DNA from: Mesaphorura yosii
Lineage: Eukaryota > Arthropoda > Collembola > Poduromorpha > Tullbergiidae
DNA: 64,000 nucleotides
NCBI GenBank assembly: GCA_009869945.1
Contig: WIXG01000089.1
Coordinates: 180,444 to 244,443, forward strand
Reading direction: 5' to 3'
Shown here one piece after another: positions 12,801 to 23,120 of the stretch (position 1 is its first letter; each line of letters starts with the position of its first letter). The translations under genes and the position numbers were made by a program. The notes below the pieces were generated by a model, which saw nothing but the letters and a program-made list of their open reading frames with translations, was not told the origin of the DNA and did not search any database.

Positions 12801-15614
12801 CGCATGATAAATCATCTACCAAGCTTATAAATGCAAATTGCCAAGTGAAGTCGTGTTCCTCCAATCGTCGAATGAAGTTTTCATTAAGCCAAATGACATT
12901 AATATTCTCCACACTCTTGGGGCAGCACTCAGGCAGCCTTGACTAATATGGTCGGGTTTAAGTAGCCCACTTCATTCGATCGCGCCGTCTTTCATTTGTT
13001 CGGGAATAATAGCCGCCTGCCACTTGTGTACAAGTTAAGTACTTGTTATAAATTGTTGGGGTGGTTTTTATTCCGGCCAGCGAGAGCGACAGGCTCACGT
13101 ATGACTTTCGCTGTGAGTCGAAATAGCGTCAAAGTGTGCGGTAATAGCTGAAGGGAGAAAGTGAGAAAAGCAGAAGGCAAGACAAAAAATAGAGGGAAAT
13201 GACTCTAGAGAAAATAACTCATGTCAGAAAAAATAAAGAGTGAAAGTTCACAGTCAAAGCTCGGCTGTGAGAAAACGAAAATAATAAAAGAGGGAAAAGA
13301 ACAAGAAAAAGTGAATGAGACAATAATCAAACCAACTTTCTTCCACCACGTAGTTGAGTCGAAGTGCAGTGCGTGCTGCGCAGATAGTCCAAGGAGGAAG
13401 GAATAATTCTAACCTATTGATATATAGAGAGCATGAAGGTAACACGGAGCAATCCATCTCTTTTTCACTTTCTCTACGCGTTATTACCGCTCTTATTATC
13501 ATTACACTCGTCGACTCAGACACGCGTAGCTTCATCTGTTTCATACATCTCGAGTTGCCACCACGTCTCACGCAAATGGTATTCACATATCATTTCTATT
13601 GTTCAAGAAGTACGGACAATTTGAATATATCGATATTCTTCGCCAACTTTCCATTTCAGTCGGGCTCCAGTTTCGATTTAAATTCGAGCCTCAACTTGCA
13701 GAAACAAAGTCGTTCATTACAGCATTACAGTTCCCATAAACACATTAGCTAATGAGCTCCCTCCCACGCAAGCGACCCATTCGGAATCTGAAACCTTTAA
13801 AGGGGCACAAGCTAATGAGTGTTTGTAATATTCTAATCCCTCTCAAGCGTAGAGTTCAGGTTAGCCCCGTTCGCCTTGTATGCTCTGTCATAGTACTTGT
13901 GGTTGCGGATGTTGGTTCCATGGTTAATGAAATCGACACCTATGCTGTCTTGATGCCACACCACACCGTGTGGATGTGTGCTAATGTAATTTCACGATGC
14001 ATAATAATTCGCGTTCGGAAGAGATAAAATAGTGTGAGAAACCCGGCTCTGTATCATGGCGTGTTCTCTACATTTCCTTCTCACGTTCATTCTTAATAGA
14101 ATTACAATGAGAATGCGTTTCTCCTTTCTTGTGCTAAAATGCCACAGCTTGTGAGACTCTCAGACGCATTTGTTATTGTTGATGCTGTTGTTGACTGATT
14201 AAATAAATAAAGCTGTGTTTGGTAGGCAGATGCAACCGAGCACAAGTAAATCATGGATGGTGTGATCTTGTCTTGTCACGCTTTCCCTTCGTCGTGTGGC
14301 AAACATAATTTAATCAATTCGAATCTCGTCGACACTCTTGTTGACAACATAGAGAAGAGGACAGAAAATCTATTCTAAGACAAATAACTGCTGCCGCGTC
14401 TTGAGAACCTTGCTAATGCCATAAATGTGCTAGCTAATTGCGTTAATGGCGGCTTATGAGAATAAGCTAATTAAGATGTATTGTCAGACGAAGAGTTATT
14501 TTATTGTCACGACCAACCTAGACATTGAACCATTAAAGGCTTAACTTCTTGCTATACCCTTCTTTGTACTGACTTTTTCAACTATAAAAATACCTCACTA
14601 TACTGAGTCGTACGTCTGAATGGCGGCATTAAAATGTACTATTAGGTGACAAGGGTGATGTAAATGGCTGCAACATGTTCGGCAATAGACAGCACAGTAC
14701 CATAGACCAGAAATTGTGAAACTATTATCAATGCGCACTTTGGAATCACACAGAATGGCTATGAGTGGCAAGTGTAAAGAAGATTTATTGCGCAATTAGT
14801 TTGACCATCGAAATACGGCGCTGGTAGCAAGTCAAACACAACAGTGGTCGGGCGCCTCTCGCTCATTTATACGTTTCTTAATGTTAACTACTTAATAATA
14901 GAGCAAAAATATGGTTCCAAACACAGCGGCAGTGGACGGCTCACTGTATTACATTATGGCAAGTGCTCATTTTGGTTGTATCAAATACTAGGCATACAAC
15001 TTTTCCCCACCGCTAACGGGCAGATTAAATCAGTGTCGAATGAATGAGTTTCAGATTCACAAGAAACCTCGTGCCATGCATTACATGCCCAGATTGGCCG
15101 CTTAACATAGAGCGAAACGGCGAGTCTGTGGGGCAATTACTCCAAAACCGATAGAAATCAAAGTGGCCAGAGAAAGACATATTGTGGAACCATTTTTCAA
15201 GCCAAGAGCGAAGCGGGAGCTGTGAAAGTAACAAATTGTTTTCAATTGAATCAAAATCAATTGACATTTATTTGAAAGCAATTATTATCCTTCTGACTAG
15301 GGTTGAACACTTACAAATGGGCATGGTTTCGGAGAAGCAGTGAAATACAGAAGACGGGCGAGGAATCAATGGTCTCATGTCTCATAGATCACGATGACTG
15401 CTCTCTCTTGTTTCTTCTACTTTCCCAGTAATGTAATTACGTCCTTATCACAACTCAGAGTATACAGAGAAGTGGATTCTCTCTTTAACTGGATGGAGGC
15501 AGCGGGCATAACAACAGCAAATTCGAAGCACAACACTTTTCTTTGACTTTCGTCCTCGTGCTTCTCATCCCCAACTTTTCCTTTATAAACTTCCAACTTT
15601 TTATTTCTTTTCAG
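6858..15614. other. No supported gene (about 8.8 kb)
   Basis: The stretch may hold the 5' part of gene A or of the gene ending at 15713. Open frames of 110-143 codons at 7.4, 8.5-9.0, 9.8 and 13.3 kb occur on both strands. They lack domains and convincing splice pairs, and I take them as chance. Confidence 0.5.
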
Positions 15615-15713
15615 GGTCTGTCTATCAATGCGTGTAAGAAAGAATTGACTCCTGAGAAGGGCCGCTGTGCTCTGCCGCCCGACTTTGAAGATAATTTCTG
15701 TACATGTGTATAG
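15615..15713 (+). CDS. Candidate terminal exon of a small cysteine-rich protein
   Basis: A strong acceptor (TTTATTTCTTTTCAG) is followed by 32 open codons and a TAG stop. The peptide contains NACKKELTPEKGRC and ends in DNFCTCV, giving the spacing C-x10-C-x10-C-x-C close to the C-terminus, as in many small secreted disulfide-rich peptides. An ATTAAA poly(A)-like signal lies about 30 bases after the stop. No upstream exon with a matching phase-0 donor was found, so this is a fragment. It would be convergent with gene B (stop at 15836-15838 on the other strand), with about 120 bases between the two stops. The family is not recognised. Confidence 0.35.
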   Translation, partial: GLSINACKKELTPEKGRCALPPDFEDNFCTCV

Positions 15714-15835
15714 ATAGGAAGTTGTACATTTTTCCAGACAATTAAATCAAGAACTTGAGTCGTTCATTTTGTGAAGGCGCCTGGAAAGGCCAGCATGAGC
15801 TGTGTACTTATTTCATTTTGTGCTGAAACTTGGAC

Positions 15836-18139
15836 TTATCTAGAATCCGTGGAGGCTAGGCTAACTATCTCGAGCTTGAGCTGGGAAGTCGCATGTAACA
15901 ATTCCTTTCTGGCATTTATTTGTTTTATTTGCTCGTATTTCGACTCCCTCTGCAATAAAATCCTTTCAGGCTGGCTACCTAAATATTTTCGCTGTATGTC
16001 GGGAGGCATGTTACGATTTGAACTACAAATGTCTTGAAATTGATAGAAAATTCGGCATTTACAGTTTAATGCGTTCAATGCTAGCGTAATTATCCAACAA
16101 ATATTTACGGGCGCAGCCGCGATTTGTCGTGCTTTGTTCTTGTTATCTCTCCTCAGAAAATTGTAAAATAGTCCAAAAAGCATCCTGCATACGTCCACTG
16201 TTCAAACATGCTTTTACTCACTCCTCGCTGCATTTCCTCTTTCCTGCGCTTCTACTGCTTCCTCCTCGCATTGAGGTAATAAAGTAGCGCACAAAAATTG
16301 CAAAAGCGCATATGGAAAGCAGGAACCCTGCAACAGACAGGAGCTGCACAACATCAAAATGGATGAGTGGAAATATGTAACACGACAAATAATATGGAGA
16401 TGGTGTAAAACGCGGAAAATGGAAGAAAGCAGACAAGACGCATGTACTTACGCTCCCCTCCGTGCTGTGTCTTTACACAGCTCCGAATACAAGTACGCAC
16501 AACATAAGGTATCTTCTTCCCATCTTACGCGAATCAAATTGAATATTTTATCGTACCAATATTTTATATTTTCTTCAGCAAAATTTTTGCATACAACGCG
16601 CAATATTTCCCTGACTCGTCCCGCATATCGCTTGGCATGGGTACGGAGCACATCCGCATTGCTCTCAAGTTTTAATACTGTTTTTTCTATTTTAGGAAAA
16701 CTGAGGAAGAGAAATAAGTAAAATATATACCAACATTTTCTGTATTCTCGCATGACAAACATGCGGCAGAATGCGTGCATCAATTTTTCTTCCAGCTTTC
16801 CTTTGTAAACTTGCCGTCGTGTTGGAAACAATGCAATTTACTATTTGAATGCGTCTAAACTCGCATGCATGCACGGATGCATCGAGGACTATTTGAGACG
16901 CATTTGACATGTATACAAATAGAAATTATGATGCATGGGCGGATATGCACTTTTGCACTCCTGCACTGCGACTGTGGATCATTGTTCCCCAAATGAGCCG
17001 CTGCAATATGCTAACAAAGAACAATCAGACACTACGGAATTACATTCAGCAAAGTTTGACAGCTCTAAAATTTCCCGTTTGGTGCAATTGCATCAACTCG
17101 ACTTGACTCTGAGCTTTGCACGTTGATGTCTGCTATCTGTGCCGCCTTCGTAAATCTGATTGCGCCAGTTGAAGAGTTAATAATCGACTAAAATTCATGC
17201 GAAAGAATGCAATCGGAAACTTTTCTTATCTTTGCTTTCTCTCCCCTTTCATGCGTCGCTTTGAATTTTTCTTGCCAGAAGGTTTTTTGCGATGTCTGTT
17301 CGTTACTTGTGATTGTTATGAGTTGGTAAACTTTTTCTACATTTTAGTGCGAGCAAGCTTGTGTGTGCAATTTTATTCACTGCACGTTTGCAACAATTCT
17401 AATTAATTATGAAGTGCGCACCACGTCAAGCGACATTACGACATTCTGTTAGTAATATTTGAGGCTACATTTTAGTTCGTTTGGGTTTTTAAGATGTGGA
17501 AACCAAATGTATTGCATAGCGAGTTGTGACGTTGTCTTCAAAAATTAAATTCAGCTTCCATTTACTGCTTCGTCGAGTCAAGACGCATTATTATTATTTA
17601 TGAGTTGACTAGAAAAGTGTCAAGCTTAATTAAATGAGGGATTTTTAATAAGGAGGTCGCAACCAAAGCCATACCACATCTTAATCTTTCCTCTGTAGCT
17701 GGTGCGGTGGTCACAGAGGGAACTAAAACACAGTTTGTGTACGTTAACGTTTCTTCTATCTCAACAATTCTTTCCCAAGCACTACTCTAATCACCTTCTC
17801 CAGGAGGCCGTAAAGCGTAAAATGAAACAGAAACGTTATTAAATACATGTTAATATTTTATATAATGTTCTTCAGTATGAAACTTAGTTTGCCAACGGGG
17901 AAGGACGAGGGATAGGAGAGCATATATGGAGACAATAGGGAGATCAAGATGAAGATTTTCGTAACACCGTCGCTATTTTACATTGCGGCGTGCACTGCGT
18001 AGCTCTTGAATAGTAAGGTCGTCATAGTTCATAATACAGTCATATTTTAATCATGAAGAAAGCCAGTTCGGGTCTCACTTCCACTCGACAGGAGAAAGCA
18101 GGGAATTCTTTCTCTTTTCTCTTAGTTGAATTTTTGTAA
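15836..18139 (-). CDS. Gene B, 3' part: unrecognised cysteine-containing protein, four phase-linked exons
   Basis: Exons in reading order are 18139-18078 (phase 0 to 2), 16700-16452 (2 to 2), 16343-16222 (2 to 1) and 16032-15836 (stop TAA at 15836-15838). The anchor is 16452-16700: a long pyrimidine-rich acceptor (CTCTTCCTCAG), a GTAAGTAC donor and 82 open codons in a single frame, rich in charged residues (KIEKTVLKLESNADVL). It contains TLCCAYLYSELCKDTA near its end. The next exon has SCLLQGSCFPYALLQFLCA and LLPQCEEEAVEAQE, a cysteine spacing loosely like a Frizzled-type CRD, but the match is too weak to claim. The last exon is hydrophilic and helical (SKYEQIKQINARKELLHA). I do not recognise the protein. 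An alternative frame of the 16222-16343 exon would encode a hydrophobic helix, but it does not fit the phases of its neighbours. Confidence 0.5.
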
Positions 18140-18711
18140 TCTGTGAAATGTCTAAAAATGTAAACTGAATGTATGCCTACTGCACTGTAATATTTAATTT
18201 ATTTTCAGGTCCCATTTATTCATGTCTCTGGGGCTCGCCGTCAAAATGTAAAATTCTAACTTGCTTATGGCATACAATGTACATAAAAGCCTAAAGCAGA
18301 AGTTTGATCCTCGAGCTTAGAGGGTCAAGCTATGCTCTACACTCGTAAAATTATAACCTTATAACGCAACTCGTAAACTTAATTTGCGTAGTTTAGTTTC
18401 TACGAGTTCGTCGCGCTCCTTGTGAAAAGTTTTAAGGTTTTTGTTTTAATACCAGTTCAAGCACGGTCTCTCAAAACTCCCGACCGCCAACAAACGCTTG
18501 CATATGAAGGCAGTTCGTTAGTTTCATCCAAATTGATGAGTTAATGAAGCAGGTGAGTGAAAGCAATAAACGCAAGCATAATGAATGCCAAGAACAGGAA
18601 TAAATTAAAACAGACTAAAGTGAATTCATAACTCTTCTCTCTCTTCTGCTTTCTTTAGTTTTATGCAAATCTTTCATCGCACAATCATAATCCACACTTG
18701 TCCAGACTCAG

Positions 18712-18745
18712 ACAATTACTGTGTGGATCCCCACACAGTAATTGT
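18712..18745. repeat. Perfect 15-bp inverted repeat with 4-base loop
   Basis: The bases at 18712-18726 (ACAATTACTGTGTGG) are the exact reverse complement of 18731-18745, separated by ATCC. The hairpin lies inside a 135-codon minus-strand open frame (18685-19092) and could be a recent duplication, a tiny MITE remnant or an RNA stem. Confidence 0.95.
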
Positions 18746-19242
18746 AGCTCATGCTGTAGAGTCCGAAAATGTGTACAAGGCAAGGCTTGTGTGAATTTCA
18801 GATTATCATAGGAAAAGGTGCAAGCATGATTGCGTTTTATTCTGATATCCAAAGCAAGAAGTGCATAGAACCTGAAGCCCAAGCGATAATATTCCAGGAA
18901 GTTTATTGTGCTCTTTAAATGCTGATGAATCTCTTTGCAGATGTCCGGCTGAATAATGAAAAGTAATATATTTATGTAAATTACTGGAAAGCATAAACTC
19001 GTGGACAGCTCATTCATTTTATTTTTAGCATCGGCAACTCTCCGACGTAGACATGAACACACTTTCCACTTCCATTTCTTGCAACACCGCATGCTAATGG
19101 AAAACGAAGCCGTGAAGAATCTGTTGTGAAAAATAAACTCATAAAATGATGAGATTACAGAAAGAAGAAAGCACGTGGAGTAATAATAATCTCAACCACA
19201 AAACAAAGCTTCATCTTGATAATCCATGTACTTAGATCCGTA

Positions 19243-19262
19243 GGCACGGGCACGGGCACGGG
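19243..19262. repeat. Short GGCACG microsatellite
   Basis: About three tandem copies of the hexamer GGCACG, GC-rich against an AT-rich background. Confidence 0.8.
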
Positions 19263-22200
19263 AAAGTAATAACAACAGCAAGACAGAGCAAAGCAATGCT
19301 TTGCACTGGTTCATTTGCATGGCCGCAATTTACTCATCGCCAATCCCATTAATTTCCATTTGCAGTTTCATCATCTCAACTGAAGTGATACGAGCACGAA
19401 GCAGACAACAAAGCCCTTCATTTTTCCATCATTCCTTCAACTAAGCGTAATTCTTTTAAGCGATGGAGCGCATCAGTGCCGCCAGCACTGTTACGTTCAT
19501 TATTTCGAAACGGAGAGTCGCTGAAGCGAAGGTAAACTCATTTCAGAGACTCATTTATCATCGTCATCAGGGTGTACGTCTGCGTAACTTGGAAAGATTT
19601 TACGTTTTGAAACCCACGACGCATTTGGTAAGATTGTTTGCGGTAATTCATACTTTGAATGCGCGATACTTAAAGGCGGTGTGAATAGGATCCAAGTACG
19701 TCATCTTCATGTCGTGCTCTGAGCCAGTCTGGTCAAGATTTGGACTCTGACGGATTTTCATAAAGTGCAATTATTTTTGTTTACCCGCATCCTTGGTTTC
19801 GTCTTTGTGCTAATACTTACCAAAAGCGGTCATTAAGAAAGACAGTGACCATGTTAGATGTTTCTCGGCAAGTTTACCATGAACGATTCAAAATTAGCTC
19901 TGGCGTGGCTGGAGTAGTGAAATGGTAGTGCAGCATACAGTGAGATGATGGAACCGCCGTTGCTGTACAGCACGGAGGAATTTGCCGCTTTGTGGAGAAA
20001 TGATTGTTTGTTTGAGTATTTTTCTCTTGAGAAAGTTTCTCTTCTTCCGAGCACACACTTTCTCATCTTATGGTTGGGTTTAGGTCACTTTGGACCGCGC
20101 TCGGTGGCAGAAGTTTGCTGGTAGTTGTTGGTTGGCTGATGGTGGCTGTTTGGTGGTGGAGTGTCTGAGATTGAAATTGAAATGAAACTCACGTTCATAA
20201 ATTGGGAGTTTGAGTCTAACCTTCCTTCCCTTTCATCTGTATTATATATTGTTCTCGGTGTGCATGTACAATATATTATTTTCGACACATCTTCTTTGAA
20301 GTTGCAGTTTGTTCTTATGTTTGTTCTCAATTTTTCTCTTCTCTCATTTTCGTTCCTAGCAGCCTTGCATCAAAACCGCTCGACAGGGCTCGAGCAACAC
20401 GTACATTTATGTAGCTCCTAAAACGGCAATAATAATGCAGCGAATCACTTTAATACTCCCTGCCCTAGTTCGCTGCTGGTGTGAGAACCAAAGCCCAAAG
20501 AAGCTTATTATAAAGTCTTGAACATTTAGCACTCTAAAGTAACTTGCCAGTGAAATACAAAGGCTTGTTCTGTCGGTTTCAATGAATTTGAATCATACTC
20601 TCGCCTTGAATGCTGAATTTTGTAATCCCGGCACGGCAGAGAACAGAAAGCACCCTGTACTACACCGTGCGGCTACTCGCTATTCAAGTCAACTTCTATT
20701 TACTTGTCCCACCGCGTATTAAATTGGAAAGTAACTAGCAATATTCTTATAGCCTCCTCCTTTGTTTTTCTCCAGATGTCTTGCTCGCACCCGGGCTCGA
20801 GTGAAAGACTTGTTATTGTTATGCATGAGCATGTTCATAAGCCTCTCCGTTTTCAATGCTGCAGCACGAGTCAGCGAGTCAGTGCACATGTTTGAATGAA
20901 TGTGCTCGCACTCTCTCCGCCTTGTTAGCGAAAGCATTGTGAAAGTAACTTTTCTCCGCGGATTTTCCAAGACCAAACGAAATTTTCCTTTTTCAATGCA
21001 CTGCCATTTTTGACTGCTTTCACCGTAATAATAACAATAAAGGCTTGGATGGATCCGAGCTGTAAAAAACCCTTGGGGTGCACTCATTTCTTTGCTCTTT
21101 TCTTCTTACGCTTCGTACTTCTGATGAGCTGCCGGCTTGAGTACGGTGTACGAGTCATGTGCGCACCAACTCCCCCGGTCACGTACTGCATCGCATTAAG
21201 CATTCGCAATTAAAAGTCAAATTCGCCACTTGACAAAATGCTGCGTGTCCGCAAAATGTCCGTGGACGGATTTTTTATTCAATGTAGTCCTGTGCGAAGT
21301 AAAGCTGAATGAAGGCTAATTAAAATTGATTTCGTGCGCTGCACTAATTTCCCCTGGAAGCAATGTGCGCCAATATTTCGGACTTTGGAAAATGGTCGGC
21401 ACAAAAAAGCCCAACTCATTTGCAATTTGGCCTGAATTAAGCCAGAAAGAGACGGTAATGAAGACGAGAAGTTTTATTCATTGGAAAGGCAGGACAAGGC
21501 TATTTAAGGGCCGAACAGCAACTATATCAGCAGCCATGAAAGTGGATTTGCAAACAGAGAACAATAATGTATTCTATGAACAAAGTAAACTGTGCTGCAC
21601 TGTGTTGCGTCTTGTCATTCGTTGCAACTTGCTTCTATGCTGGAAAGCAAATGTCAGTTTGCTCCGGCAGCCTGGACCAGTTGATTATTAAGAAGGTGGA
21701 GCCGGAGTACAGTACTTCGCTTGCTAAAGAGCACAATAGGAAATAGCAGATGTATTTAGCAAAATATGTGATGTAATGCTAGGATATTCCAAACCGGGCG
21801 AAATGTAATGCAAATGTTGCTCCAGTTTCAGTTCCCGTTTATAATGAAAAAAGGCATTCTCGTCGCAGTGCAAGGCTACAGCGTAAAAAGTTGTGCCAGC
21901 CTGCAAAAAAAATTTTAAGCCTTGTACAAAATAAATGGCACGACATTTAAATACATATGCAGACAAATAATGCGCACGACGAGTCCTAACAAGTGGAAAA
22001 AGTTTGGACATGCTCTTAAGCACCACGACTTGGGCATTGTACTGAGAAGATTATATTTTACAAGAGAGAAGTGCGAGTCCACGACAAGCATGAGTAAGAA
22101 CGAGCATCGGATGTTCGTGCGAGGCCTCCTCTTAATACGAGCGCAATAATAATGGTAACATGTAAAAATTCTCCTTTTCTTTTTGAACCCGAGACAAGCA

Positions 22201-22365
22201 AAAGTAATTAATGGGAAAAGTGAGAAAATTTCCTCTCAACTTTCTCCTCTGAAATTATTTCATATTACGTGAACATTTGCTCCTTTCCCTCTTTATGTCC
22301 ATCGTGTTCCGCGAAGGAATGGTTAGTAGCTGCTTTTTTTCAAATTCCATTCATTCTATTTTTAA

Positions 22366-23120
22366 AGTTCTTTTGACAAAGTTGCTCCAGTCAAGGTCAA
22401 GAAAATTATAAAAAAGAACATTAACATTCCTATATCAGAAAAACTAGCTGAGCTTAAGAAGAAGGTCCACACAACATTACCGGATATACAAAATGATAAA
22501 TTCCCAACACCACCTAATACAACACAGCAGCTAAAGGTAAGATAAAGAAGCTATCACGGAGAGAAGCAACAAATCAGGCCGGGAAACTAATCAAGTCAAA
22601 TGGAATCTGGCACACACTAACTACAGTACTAAGTGTAACTTTCAGTTCAAAAAGAGCCTCGTCCCTGTGACATTGAAGCCGACACTTTGGATAGACTCAA
22701 CGAATTATATACTAAGAATTCATTTGCAAACGATGTTAAACCTTACGATACGCCAGAACAAAATGAATTTAATAATGACCAGACCTTGTTTCGACTAGAA
22801 AAAGTTACCACAGCTGATATAAAGACGGCATGAAAGAAAATGAGGGAAAACACTCTACTACTGAATGCAACGGAATAAGCAAGAAAATGTTTACTACTCT
22901 AATTAATTATCAAACCTTTTTAAAGTTGCTGCAAAAATTTTGTAACGCCTCTTTCAGTTCTGGACACTTACCCGATAAGTTAAAAACTATTAGAATTGTA
23001 CCAATCCCTAAAGTAGACAGGCCAACAGAATTTAAGCATTTCAGACCGATTGGTATTTGTCATTTTATGTCATCCCTACTCGTAATTAGCTCAATTTTCC
23101 TAAACGAGTTCAATAAATAA
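22366..23120 (+). mobile_element. Decayed non-LTR retrotransposon (LINE) reverse-transcriptase fragment
   Basis: Translated pieces in shifting frames match the linker and fingers region of LINE-type ORF2. DKVAPVKVKKIIKKN lies near 22370. ADTLDRLNELYTKNSF and RLEKVTTADIK lie at about 22680-22830. NGISKKMF, HLPDKLKTIRIVPIPKVDRP and FRPIGI lie at about 22870-23063; the last two are the classic motif 0 to motif 1 region of the reverse transcriptase. Frames break near 22545 and 22830, and a TGA follows ADIKTA. No endonuclease domain, catalytic YADD box, 3' tail or target-site duplication is visible, so the copy is truncated at both ends and dead. The clade (Jockey-, CR1- or RTE-like) cannot be fixed from this piece. 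Confidence 0.9.

Larger units (their letters stand above)
18140..22365. other. No confident gene; one cysteine-containing open frame at 18685-19092 (-)
   Basis: That frame has 135 codons, with a very good acceptor (TTTTCATTATTCAG) just before CCGGACATC near 18952 but no good phase-matched donor, so I leave it unassigned. The only other features I saw are the hairpin at 18712 and the GGCACG run at 19243. Confidence 0.5.

Noticed and set aside
13433-13624. Plus-strand frame starting with a signal-peptide-like segment (FHFLYALLPLLLSLHSS)
   Set aside because: Attractive as a first exon for the 15615 exon, but no strong donor with a compatible phase follows.
20719-21691. Two open frames of about 120 codons on opposite strands
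   Set aside because: No domain similarity, no splice pairs and unremarkable composition; consistent with chance.
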